Part shown: piece after piece, positions 29,078-37,174 of the stretch
Layout of the letters: each line of letters starts with the position of its first letter
Position numbering within the stretch: the first letter of the stretch is position 1
Assembly (NCBI GenBank): GCA_947455195.1
Contig: CANGMI010000001.1
Coordinates: forward strand, 620,001-684,000
Source: Pseudomonadota bacterium
Lineage (GTDB): Bacteria > Pseudomonadota > Gammaproteobacteria > Burkholderiales > SG8-39
DNA length: 64,000 bases
Direction: 5' to 3'
The notes under the pieces: model-generated
Database searches by the model: none
Seen by the model: only the letters and a program-made list of their open reading frames with translations
What the model was told of the DNA's origin: nothing
Program-made: the position numbers and the translations under genes

Positions 29078-30870
29078 CAGAAGAGAAAACCGAGCGACAG
29101 GTGCAGGCGCACCGAGTTGACCGACTCACCCCAGGCGATGTCCGCATTGATCGGCCCGATTCCCGAACGCCATCGAACGCCCACGCCCCACGCCGGGTTC
29201 CAGTGAAAGTCTGCGCTGCGATCAACGGCATCGCCGCGCTCGTGGAACGCGGCCACGCCCAGCGTTGGCGAGACCCAGTGAATCCACTCGGCCCCGACGA
29301 TGGCCTCGTAGCGACCGCCGACAACCGCATTGCCCTCCCGCGGACCGATCGACAGGTAGCGATAGCCGCGCAACGACTGGTCTCCCCCGATCCGGAAAAG
29401 AAACTCGGCGGGCACATGATCGCGCGAAGGTGCGCTGACCACACCGGCCTCGGCACGCAGCACCAGCGAGTTGTCGCCACCGACGGGCTGCACGGTGACC
29501 AGGCGACCGAAACTGCGAACGAAGTTGACGTCCGACCCGGCCGCACGCATGCCGCCACTCAGACGCGCGGTCAACTCGAATCCCCGGCGCGGATCGAGCG
29601 GATTGTCGAAGTCGCGGTAGCGCCACGCATAACCGGGGGCCAGTGCCCGCTTGAGCGCCGACTCGGCCGCTTCGGGCGATTCGTTGCTGCGCACGGCCTG
29701 CAGCGTCACGATGCGCTCGATACGCCCCTCGGACTTCGAGCGTTCGAGGGTCAGCGTCTGCGCATGCACGGCCAGACCGCTGTAATCCTGGAAACCGACG
29801 CCAGCACGCAGGGCAAGTTGCCAGCCCCGTTCATCCACCGGACCGCGCAACTCGGAGGCGACAGTCTGCTCACGCGCATCGAGCCGGAACAGGTTGCGCC
29901 ATTGCACATCGCTGCCGAAAATGGCCCGGTCCTCGTACTGCAGCGATGCACGCGGCCCGGTGTCGGTGTTGTAGCCGATTCCGGCCTCGAGCAGATAGTG
30001 TCGGGCAGCGGTGACCTGGACATCGATCGGCAATGCCGACGGATTGCCGCGTTCCGGGTCGACCGACACATTGACGAAGGCAAAGTACTGCGACTGCTGG
30101 AGGCGCGTCTGCAGTTCGACCAGCGCTGCCTCGGAATACACATCACCGCTGCGGATGCGGTTCATTCGCTCGACGACCACCGGATTGACCCGCTCGACAT
30201 CGGGCAGGCGCAATGCTCCGAACCGGTACTCGGGGCCGCTGTCGTAGCGCACCTGGAGTTCGACCGCACCCGATATCGGGTCGACATCGGCACGACTGCT
30301 GACGATGCGAGCGGCCGGAAAGCGTTGCACCTGCAGACGCCTGAGCACCGCCTGCTTGGCCGCCTCCCAGTCGGCAGACCGAAATCGCGCACCCGGCGCG
30401 AGGCCAAAGGCCTCTCGGGCCTGATCGCGTGATGCCAGGTCCTGCCCCCCCTCACCGGCCACGACGCCATCGAATTGCAGGTCGATGGCCGTGACCCGCG
30501 CAACCGTCCCGCCTGCAATGCGTACCCGCAGCCGCCAGCGGTCATCGAGATCGAGTGCCTCCACCTGGGCATCGATCCGTGCTGCAAACCACCCCTCCGC
30601 CGCCAGCACCTCGATGCCCCCCGCACGCACCTGGCGCGCGAGCCTCTCCAGACCCGTCCGGCTGGTGCGCGGGCCGATCTCCTCGCGCCAGGGCGCTACC
30701 AGCGCTTCGATCGGCGCACGATCGACCTCACCAGGCTCGAGGACAATGTCCCAGGCCCGGAGCGTCCCGTCGATGGCCGCCGGATCCATGCCTTCCACCG
30801 CTCGCGCAACACCCGCGGTCGCCCACCCCATGAGAAGGCCGGCCAGCATGGCGCAGAGCGGCACGCGCAT
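29077..30870 (-). CDS. tamA: Omp85-family outer-membrane protein TamA
   Basis: Outer-membrane partner of TamB. A signal peptide (cleavage near GVARAVEG) is followed by about 250 residues of POTRA domains and a 16-strand barrel. The Omp85 barrel mark is QSLRGYRYLSIG (RGY in the lumen loop), and the protein ends LHLSLGFLF with the terminal Phe recognised by the BAM complex. Length 597 residues. It begins only 3 bp after the stop of a Bug receptor gene, with no clear ribosome site of its own, suggesting translational coupling to the upstream catabolic operon. Confidence 0.93.
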   Translation of the reverse strand: MRVPLCAMLAGLLMGWATAGVARAVEGMDPAAIDGTLRAWDIVLEPGEVDRAPIEALVAPWREEIGPRTSRTGLERLARQVRAGGIEVLAAEGWFAARIDAQVEALDLDDRWRLRVRIAGGTVARVTAIDLQFDGVVAGEGGQDLASRDQAREAFGLAPGARFRSADWEAAKQAVLRRLQVQRFPAARIVSSRADVDPISGAVELQVRYDSGPEYRFGALRLPDVERVNPVVVERMNRIRSGDVYSEAALVELQTRLQQSQYFAFVNVSVDPERGNPSALPIDVQVTAARHYLLEAGIGYNTDTGPRASLQYEDRAIFGSDVQWRNLFRLDAREQTVASELRGPVDERGWQLALRAGVGFQDYSGLAVHAQTLTLERSKSEGRIERIVTLQAVRSNESPEAAESALKRALAPGYAWRYRDFDNPLDPRRGFELTARLSGGMRAAGSDVNFVRSFGRLVTVQPVGGDNSLVLRAEAGVVSAPSRDHVPAEFLFRIGGDQSLRGYRYLSIGPREGNAVVGGRYEAIVGAEWIHWVSPTLGVAAFHERGDAVDRSADFHWNPAWGVGVRWRSGIGPINADIAWGESVNSVRLHLSLGFLF

Positions 30871-30873
30871 CGG

Positions 30874-31863
30874 TCAGTCGACTCGAATGCGCGCGTCGCG
30901 CACGACCTTGCCCCAGCGCTCGATCTCGCTGCGGATGAAGGTCCCGAAGCGCGCTGGCGAACTGTCGACAGGCTCGGCCCCCTCGGCTTCGAGACGGGCA
31001 CGAACGGCCGGCAGGGCAACGACTCGCACCACCTCGGCATGCAGCCGCTCGATGATGGCCGCCGGCGTGCCCGCAGGGGCCAGCAGGCCGTACCACTGCG
31101 TTGCCGCAAACCCCGGGTAACCCGCTTCAGCCACGGTGGGCAACTGAGGCATCTGGGCGAGGCGCTGGCTCCCCGCCACCGCCAGAGCACGCACCTTGCC
31201 CGCACGAATCTGCGGGGCGAGCGGAGGCAAGCCGGTCATCGTGAGCGCCACCTGCCCACCGAGCAGATCGGTGAGCGCCGGCCCTGTCCCCTTGTAGGGG
31301 ACATGAACGATGTCGGTGCCGGTCACGAGCTTGAAGTACTCGACAGCCAGGTGCGCGGCGCTGCCCGCACCGCCCGAGGCGTAGCTGTAGGCACCGGGGC
31401 GCGCGCGCAGCAGCGCGACGAGTTCCTGCACCGTGCTGGCGGGTACCGACGGATGCACGACGAGAATGTTGGGGACCAGCGCGATCAGGTCGATCGGCGC
31501 GAGGTCACGCAGAGGATCGTAGGCAAGGTGCGCATAGAGCGCCGGATTCACCGCCAGCGTACCGATATGACCCATGACGATCGTGTGCCCGTCGGCCGGG
31601 GCGCGAACCGCGGCCTCGACACCGATCGACCCTCCGGCGCCAGGACGGTTGTCGATGATGACCGCCTGGCCCAGACCATCGGCCATCGACTGACCGATGG
31701 CACGCGCCACGATGTCGGTACTGCCCCCCGGGGGGAACGGCACGATGAGATGCAAGGCGCGTTGCGGAAACCGCTGCTGCGCCAGAGCGTCCGGCAACGC
31801 CAGTCCGGTCGACAGACCGAGCAGGATGGCCAGGATCGCTGCGAGGCGAGGCCCTTCAGTCAA
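30874..31863 (-). CDS. Bug-family substrate-binding protein of the C5-CoA cluster
   Basis: Periplasmic solute receptor, about 329 residues. A signal peptide (hydrophobic core AAILAILLGLSTGLALP, cleavage after ALA) precedes RALHLIVPFPPGGSTDIVAR, VIIDNRPGAGGSIG and IVHVPYKGTGPAL, all family marks. The start is most likely TTG 31863, overlapping the CoA-transferase stop by 8 bp; GTG 31878 is the alternative. Neither has a good ribosome site, so translation is probably coupled. Third gene of the hydratase/CoA-transferase operon; the ligand is probably the acid activated by those enzymes (inference). Confidence 0.88.
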   Translation of the reverse strand: MTEGPRLAAILAILLGLSTGLALPDALAQQRFPQRALHLIVPFPPGGSTDIVARAIGQSMADGLGQAVIIDNRPGAGGSIGVEAAVRAPADGHTIVMGHIGTLAVNPALYAHLAYDPLRDLAPIDLIALVPNILVVHPSVPASTVQELVALLRARPGAYSYASGGAGSAAHLAVEYFKLVTGTDIVHVPYKGTGPALTDLLGGQVALTMTGLPPLAPQIRAGKVRALAVAGSQRLAQMPQLPTVAEAGYPGFAATQWYGLLAPAGTPAAIIERLHAEVVRVVALPAVRARLEAEGAEPVDSSPARFGTFIRSEIERWGKVVRDARIRVD

Positions 31864-33058
31864 CGGCCACCGCCGCACCGGCCGCCAGCATCGCATCGAT
31901 TGCCTGCTCGTCGAATCCTGCTTCACGCAATACCTCACGGGTGTGCTGGCCCAGCCGCGGCGCCCCGCGAAAATCGGTGCGCGCACCGCCGGACATCTGA
32001 TTGGCCAGACCGATGTTGACGAACCCACCCTCGGTCGGATGGTCGATCGTCTGGAAAAGACCGACATCCCGCAGGTGCGGGTCGTCGCGCAACGATTCGA
32101 GCCGGTGGTAGGGCGCTGCCGGCACGTCGAGCCGATCGAAGATCTCGATCCACTCGGCCGTCGTCTTCTGCGTGAGCCCCTCGGCACGAATGGCGAAGTA
32201 GGCCTGAACGTTCTGAAACCGCGCTGCAACCGTGGCAAAGTGCGGATCGGTGGCGAGTTCCGGACGTCCGATGGCCTCGAACAGCGCATGCGCCTGCGCA
32301 TCGGTATTGGCCGACAGGCAGAGAAAGCCGTCGCGAGTCGCGAGCGGCCGGTTCTCGGGGTCGAGCACGCGCGGGTCGCCAAACCCGCCGATGGGCGGAT
32401 CGAAGCTCGCCTGGTACATGTGCTCGGTCATCACCTGGGTCACCATGTTCTCGAACATGGGAATCTCGATCGACTCACCGTCTCCGGTGCGAACGCGACG
32501 CAGCAGCGCCATGAGAATCAATTGCACGGCGATGAGCCCCACCGTGCGATCAGCCATGACGTACGGGACGTAGCGTGGCGTGCCGCTCGCACGCTCGTGC
32601 AGCGCGGCGACCCCGGAAATGCCCTGGATGATCGAATCGTAGGCTGGCCGGTCGCGATAGCGCCCACCCTGCCCGAACCCGAACATGCCGCAGTAGATGA
32701 TGCGCGGGTTGATGGCACGAACCCGTTCGTAATCGAGGCCGAGCCGATGCATCGAGGCCGGACGCACGTTCCAGAGCAGGACATCGGCGCTCTCGAGCAG
32801 GATATGCAGGGCATCGCGCGCGCTCGGCTGACGCAGGTCGAGCACCACCGAGCGCTTGTTGCGATTGAGATGCATGAACTTGGCCGACATGCCGGGCGAT
32901 CGTCCTCGCCCGGCCAGATGGCGCCCGATATCACCGGTCGGACTCTCGATCTTGATGACATCGGCGCCGTGATCGGCCAGCACCTGGGTAGCCAGTGGCC
33001 CGACCACCACCGAGGTGAGATCGATGATGCGGATGCCTTCGAGCGGACCCCCTGCCAT
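31856..33058 (-). CDS. Family III CoA-transferase (CaiB/BaiF)
   Basis: Moves CoA between carboxylic acids, forming an intertwined dimer. The 400-residue protein begins GIRIIDLTSVVVGPLATQVLADHGADVIKIE, has LNRNKRSVVLDLRQP, and keeps the catalytic Asp141 in RPAYDSIIQGISG. GAGGAGA lies before ATG 33058, 10 bp after the hydratase gene. With the hydratase, the Bug receptor and the divergent lyase it fits a pathway activating itaconate, mesaconate or a similar acid (inference). Confidence 0.9.
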   Translation of the reverse strand: MAGGPLEGIRIIDLTSVVVGPLATQVLADHGADVIKIESPTGDIGRHLAGRGRSPGMSAKFMHLNRNKRSVVLDLRQPSARDALHILLESADVLLWNVRPASMHRLGLDYERVRAINPRIIYCGMFGFGQGGRYRDRPAYDSIIQGISGVAALHERASGTPRYVPYVMADRTVGLIAVQLILMALLRRVRTGDGESIEIPMFENMVTQVMTEHMYQASFDPPIGGFGDPRVLDPENRPLATRDGFLCLSANTDAQAHALFEAIGRPELATDPHFATVAARFQNVQAYFAIRAEGLTQKTTAEWIEIFDRLDVPAAPYHRLESLRDDPHLRDVGLFQTIDHPTEGGFVNIGLANQMSGGARTDFRGAPRLGQHTREVLREAGFDEQAIDAMLAAGAAVAVD

Positions 33059-33068
33059 CGTCGTCTCC

Positions 33069-33989
33069 TCAGGCAGGCGGCGAGCCCGCTTGCGCCTCTG
33101 CCTCGAAGCGCGCTTCGGCAGCAAGCGTGGCGGCACCGGTGGGGTCGACCACCCGCAACCAGGCACCGCCCTCGGGCGTGGGCGCGCCCTCGAGCCAGAG
33201 CGGCTGATCGACGAACATCGGACGCAGGTTGCGCGATTGAAGTTCGACGATCGGGCGCACAACGTTCTCGCGCGCCAGTTCGTAGAGGAGCAGCGTGGCG
33301 AGCCCCCCATTCACCACCAGGGCAGGATAACCCTCGACCCCGGTGGTGTACGGCCTGTCGTAGTGGATGCGATGACCGTTGAAGGTCACGGCGGAATAAC
33401 GAAACAGCGTCAGCTCATCCGCCGTGAAGGGCTTGCGCCACACGGCATCCGGGGCGGACGGGTTCGAGGCAGCGGGGACCGACGCAGCAGCGGGCGCAGC
33501 AAGGGTGCGCTCACCCGATTCGCGTCCGCTCACCCCATCGCGATACACGATGTCCTGTTCCTCGACGATCGCAAGCCCACGCGGTGAGTGGATTTCGGCG
33601 CGCACCGTCACGAACACCATGGCGCCACTGCGGCCCTGCTTGGCGGTCACATCCTTGATGGAAGCCCGCTTTTCCGCCTCGTCTCCGATCCGCAGTGGCG
33701 CGTGAAACCAGGTGCGTCGCCCGGCAAACATGCGCCTGGGCAGCGACACCGGCGGCAGGAAGTCACCCCGCTCCGGATGGCCATCGCGCCCCACCTGCGA
33801 ACGCCGCACGACGCGCGGAAAGAGCACCGAATACCAGCCGATCGGGAGGATGTCGCCCGTGCGCGGCAAGGGGTCATCGCGATCGAGCAAGGCGGCAAGC
33901 CGCTGTACGGCAGGTACGGTGACGTGGTCGACCTGCGTCTCGGTGCGCCCGATCCACTGGCGCAGGGCTTCGATATCGGGAACGCTCAT
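33069..33989 (-). CDS. MaoC/HTD2-like hydratase, mesaconyl- or itaconyl-CoA hydratase type
   Basis: Double hot-dog acyl-CoA hydratase of 306 residues. The N-terminal half contains the FAS1-like dehydratase region with PIGWYSVLFP and PRRMFAGRRTWFHAPLRIGD; the C-terminal half has the hydratase signature FRYSAVTFNGHRIHYDRPYTTGVEGYPALVVNGG, with the catalytic Asp/His pair shape seen in mesaconyl-C4-CoA hydratase. Start ATG 33989; upstream in-frame ATGs extend into the promoter region. First gene of the minus-strand operon, divergent from a second CoA-transferase. Confidence 0.85.
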   Translation of the reverse strand: MSVPDIEALRQWIGRTETQVDHVTVPAVQRLAALLDRDDPLPRTGDILPIGWYSVLFPRVVRRSQVGRDGHPERGDFLPPVSLPRRMFAGRRTWFHAPLRIGDEAEKRASIKDVTAKQGRSGAMVFVTVRAEIHSPRGLAIVEEQDIVYRDGVSGRESGERTLAAPAAASVPAASNPSAPDAVWRKPFTADELTLFRYSAVTFNGHRIHYDRPYTTGVEGYPALVVNGGLATLLLYELARENVVRPIVELQSRNLRPMFVDQPLWLEGAPTPEGGAWLRVVDPTGAATLAAEARFEAEAQAGSPPA

Positions 33990-34021
33990 GGGTAGGTAAC
34001 ACCGGATGGCTGAGGCTCTGA

Positions 34022-34074
34022 CGGCCGCGGGCTGTGGCCGGATTGTAGCCCGCTCGCGTATCATCGGCCGCGGG
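34022..34074. promoter_or_regulatory. Direct repeat in the divergent promoter of the C5-CoA cluster
   Basis: CGGCCGCGGG occurs at 34022-34031 and again at 34065-34074, 43 bp apart, about four helical turns. Between them lie TACAAT on the minus strand (34042-34047) and TATCAT on the plus strand (34059-34064), each a plausible -10 for one of the divergent operons. Confidence 0.4.
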
Positions 34075-34101
34075 GGTGCGAGAACCCTCGCCGACACCGT
34101 C

Positions 34102-35361
34102 ATGATCGACCTGCCCCCTCAGCGTCCCCCAGCCCCTGCCGACCCCCGCGACGCACGCCCCGGACCATTGCAAGGCGTGCGCGTCCTCGATCTGTCGCGA
34201 CTGGTGGCCGGCAACATCCTGTCGCAGCAACTGGCCGACTTCGGGGCCGAAGTCATCAAGGTGGAGCCGCCCGCGGGCGATACGCTTCGCCAATGGCAGG
34301 TGGAGGGCGTGGCCACCGCCTGGAAAGTCTATGCACGCAACAAGAAAAGCCTCGCCATCGACTTTCGCTCGCCCGCCGCGATCGAATTGCTGCTGGCACT
34401 GGCAGCGAAAGCCCAGTGCCTGATCGAGAGCTTTCGACCCGGCACGCTCGAGGCGATGGGGCTCGCACCCGAACGACTGCTTGCCGCAGCGCCGAATCTG
34501 GTCATCGTCCGCATTTCCGGCTGGGGGCAGGACGGACCCTACAGCCGGCAACCCGGCTTTGGAACGCTGGTCGAGGGTCTGTCGGGCTTCGCCGCCATGA
34601 ATGGCTTCGAAGACCGTGAGCCTCTCCTGCCGCCCTTCTACCTCGCCGATTCGGTGGCCGGCCTGTATGGCGTCAGCGCGGTACTGATGGCACTGCGTGA
34701 GGTCGAGGTGAATGGTGGCTGCGGTCAGGTCATCGACCTGCCGCTGCTCGATCCGCTCGTGGCAGTGCTGGGCCCGCAGCGGGCCAACTACTGCCTCACC
34801 GGGCAGGTGAAGCCCCGTACCGGCAATCGCTCGACCAACTCGGCACCCCGCAACGCCTACCGGACGCTCGATGGCCAGCATGTCTGCCTGTCAGCATCGA
34901 CCCAGCAGATGACCGAACGCCTTTTTCGCGCCATCGGGCAGCCCGAACTGATCGACGATCCGCGCTTTCGCACCAACCGCGACCGGCTGGTTCACTGGGA
35001 GGCACTGGACGCGATCATCGCGGCGTTCATCGGTGCGCGTCGCCGCGACGAGGTGGTTGCATTCTTTCGCGACGCCGAAGTCACGGTTGGCCCGATCCTC
35101 GATGCCTCGCAGATCGGCGACGATCCGCATGTGCGCGCCCGCGGGCTCTTCGTCGAGATCGACGATGACCAGATGGGGCAGATTCCGATGCATCAACCGG
35201 TACCTCGGCTGAGTGCGACACCCGGGGGCATCCGCCACCCCGCCCCACGCCTGGGTCAGCACAACGCCGCGGTTCTGGCACTGGTCGGCATCGATGCACG
35301 GCGACTCGCTGCCTTGCACCGCGACGGCATCATTCACGGAGACCTCGATGACCCCTCCTGA
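34102..35361 (+). CDS. Family III CoA-transferase, variant at the catalytic Asp position
   Basis: A 419-residue CaiB/BaiF-family protein with a Pro-rich N-terminus, then GVRVLDLSRLVAGNILSQQLADFGAEVIKVE, ARNKKSLAIDF, and FLADSVAGL-like YLADSVAGLYGVSAVL. At the place where family members have a catalytic Asp it reads QPGFGTLVEGLSG, so Gly154 replaces Asp; a nearby Glu could substitute, or the protein belongs to a different-activity subgroup. Starts at ATG 34102, in a shared promoter with the hydratase operon, and overlaps the lyase gene by 14 bp. Possible role: CoA transfer to the same C5 acid or between its carboxyl groups (inference). Confidence 0.87.
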   Translation: MIDLPPQRPPAPADPRDARPGPLQGVRVLDLSRLVAGNILSQQLADFGAEVIKVEPPAGDTLRQWQVEGVATAWKVYARNKKSLAIDFRSPAAIELLLALAAKAQCLIESFRPGTLEAMGLAPERLLAAAPNLVIVRISGWGQDGPYSRQPGFGTLVEGLSGFAAMNGFEDREPLLPPFYLADSVAGLYGVSAVLMALREVEVNGGCGQVIDLPLLDPLVAVLGPQRANYCLTGQVKPRTGNRSTNSAPRNAYRTLDGQHVCLSASTQQMTERLFRAIGQPELIDDPRFRTNRDRLVHWEALDAIIAAFIGARRRDEVVAFFRDAEVTVGPILDASQIGDDPHVRARGLFVEIDDDQMGQIPMHQPVPRLSATPGGIRHPAPRLGQHNAAVLALVGIDARRLAALHRDGIIHGDLDDPS

Positions 35362-36253
35362 CCGCCCTGTCTGGCGTTCACTCCTCTACGTACCGGTGAA
35401 CGTCGAACGCTTCGTCGATCGGGCGCATGCCCGCGGTGCCGATGCCATCCAGCTCGACCTGGAGGACAGCGTTCCCCTGACCGAGAAAGCCGACGCGCGC
35501 GCCCGGGTGGCCACGGCTGCGACCCGGGTGCGTCGGGGTGGAGCCGATGTGGTGGTGCGCATCAATCGCCCCTTGTCCCTCGCGGTCCGCGACATCGAGG
35601 CATCGGTCGGACCCGATGTCGATGCCCTCGCCATCACCAAGGTCGATGGCGCCTCGCACGTACGCCTTCTCGATGAACTGGTAAGCGAACGTGAGGCGCT
35701 CGCCGGACTCACCAACGGACACACGCGCTTTCTCGTGATGATCGAGACGCCGGCCGCCTTCATGCTCATGCACGAGATCGCCCGCGCCAGCACGCGTGTG
35801 GTCGCGATGAACATCGGGGGCGAAGACTTCGCGCTCGAGTGCGGCATGGATCCGAGTGACGAAGCGCTGATGATGCCCAAGCAGCAGATGATCATCGCGG
35901 CGCGCGCAGCTGGCGTGATGCCGCTGGGCTACATCGGTACCGTCGCCGATTTTTCCGACTGGGAACGCTTTCGGGCCATGGTGCGACGCTCGCGAGCGCT
36001 GGGGTTCGATGGCGCAAGCTGCATTCACCCGGGCCAGGTCACCATCGTCAACGAGGAGTACACGCCCTCGGAGAGCGAACTGGCCCATGCGCGACGGGTC
36101 ATCGCGCTCGATGCCGAAGCGAGGGCGGCTGGACGTGCCTCATTTCAGATCGATGGACGCATGATCGATATTCCGGTCGTGCATCGGGCACGACGCCTGA
36201 TTGCCCGCAAGGCCGCCATCGATGCCCGGTCGGCAGGACATGGCCCGGCCTGA
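35348..36253 (+). CDS. CitE/HpcH-type acyl-CoA lyase (citramalyl/malyl-CoA lyase-like)
   Basis: TIM-barrel lyase of 301 residues that should cleave a 3-hydroxyacyl-CoA dicarboxylate, such as citramalyl-CoA, to pyruvate or glyoxylate plus an acyl-CoA. Visible motifs are SLLYVPVN, DAIQLDLEDSVP (metal Glu/Asp), ARVRINRP-like VVVRINRPLS, MIETPAAFMLMHEI, MNIGGEDFALECGMD and GASCIHPGQV. GGAG lies 6 nt before ATG 35348, within the CoA-transferase gene. Together with hydratase and CoA-transferase it completes the known activate-hydrate-cleave scheme for itaconate or mesaconate. Confidence 0.88.
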   Translation: MTPPDRPVWRSLLYVPVNVERFVDRAHARGADAIQLDLEDSVPLTEKADARARVATAATRVRRGGADVVVRINRPLSLAVRDIEASVGPDVDALAITKVDGASHVRLLDELVSEREALAGLTNGHTRFLVMIETPAAFMLMHEIARASTRVVAMNIGGEDFALECGMDPSDEALMMPKQQMIIAARAAGVMPLGYIGTVADFSDWERFRAMVRRSRALGFDGASCIHPGQVTIVNEEYTPSESELAHARRVIALDAEARAAGRASFQIDGRMIDIPVVHRARRLIARKAAIDARSAGHGPA

Positions 36254-36328
36254 GCAAGACCTGACCCCATCGCCAATCGACCCCAGAGCTGGTCCGATCC
36301 GGGGCCATCCGTCGGCGGTTCGCGACAC

Positions 36329-36343
36329 CCCGGCATGGCCGGG
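36329..36343. terminator. Possible hairpin between convergent lyase and VOC genes
   Basis: CCCGGC and GCCGGG form a 6-bp stem around a 3-nt loop in the 114-bp convergent gap. No T-tract follows on either strand. Confidence 0.3.
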
Positions 36344-36367
36344 ATGCACCACTGGCTGCAACCGCCC

Positions 36368-36931
36368 TCAGCCGCCCCGGGCCGCGCGGCGCGCGGCTTT
36401 TTCGACGACCCAGGCTGCCAGTTCCTCGTGCGCTGTCGCCGCCTTGGCGGCCATGTACTCGGATGATCCGTTCTGATAAGTGAGTTCGAGACGGAATCCG
36501 TTCGGATCGAAGAAGTAGATCGACTGCACGAAATGATGATCGGTGACGCCCAGTACCTCGATGCCATGGGCTTCAAGCCGGCGCTTGGCCTCGACCACTT
36601 CGGCCATCGACCCTACGTTGAGGGCCATGTGATTGACCCAGCGCGGCGTATTGGGCGAAGGTTCGGCCGCGATGTCGTCGCCCAGATCGAAGAATGCGAT
36701 GTAGGAGCCATCGGTCATGCGGAAGAACAGATGCACGTAAGGGCAATATTCGCCGGTGCTCGGCACATTCTCGGCCCGGATGAGATGGGCGAGCGGCAAA
36801 CCGAGGATGTCCTCGTAGAAGTGCCGGGTCTCCTCGGCATCACGGCAGCGCCAGGCCCAGTGATGCAGGCCGTGAATCGGAACGAAACGCCCGGCTGCCT
36901 CGATCGGCAACGAATCATCGCGTGCGTTCAT
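36368..36931 (-). CDS. VOC-superfamily (glyoxalase/bleomycin-resistance type) protein
   Basis: Small metal-dependent vicinal-oxygen-chelate protein of 187 residues with two beta-alpha-beta-beta-beta units: GLHHWAWRCRDAEETRHFYEDILGLPL, then VNHMALNVGSMAEVVEAKRRLEAHGIEV and a closing SIYFFDPNGFRLELTY with the usual metal Glu. The substrate is not readable; family members include lyases, dioxygenases and binding proteins. GGAGGAG directly abuts the ATG at 36937, so ATG 36931 (6-nt spacing) is the better start. Stands alone, divergent from the phosphorelay genes. The 243 bp up to 37174 hold no signal I can support. Confidence 0.85.
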   Translation of the reverse strand: MNARDDSLPIEAAGRFVPIHGLHHWAWRCRDAEETRHFYEDILGLPLAHLIRAENVPSTGEYCPYVHLFFRMTDGSYIAFFDLGDDIAAEPSPNTPRWVNHMALNVGSMAEVVEAKRRLEAHGIEVLGVTDHHFVQSIYFFDPNGFRLELTYQNGSSEYMAAKAATAHEELAAWVVEKAARRAARGG

Positions 36932-37174
36932 GCGCATCTCCTCCAGAAGGACATCACGGTTCGATCGAGACTACACCATCTCAACGTCGGAATTCATCGG
37001 GCAGTGCAACATCCGTCACGGTACTCCCGAGCCATCCTGTCTAGACTCGGAACGCCCGGAACCCTGTCGGCCATCGGAAAGCCGGCGGGGGCTCGCATGG
37101 GGGTCGAGGACCGATGACCCCCAGCCTGCGTGCGGGTTCGTCATCCATCGCCCACCGCCTGCCTGAATGTCCGC

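Noticed and set aside
26375-29206. Plus-strand ORF of 943 codons opposite tamB
   Set aside because: Antisense to TamB, which has the expected anchor and DUF490 end; the ORF is rich in Arg, Gln and His, as in a mirror frame.
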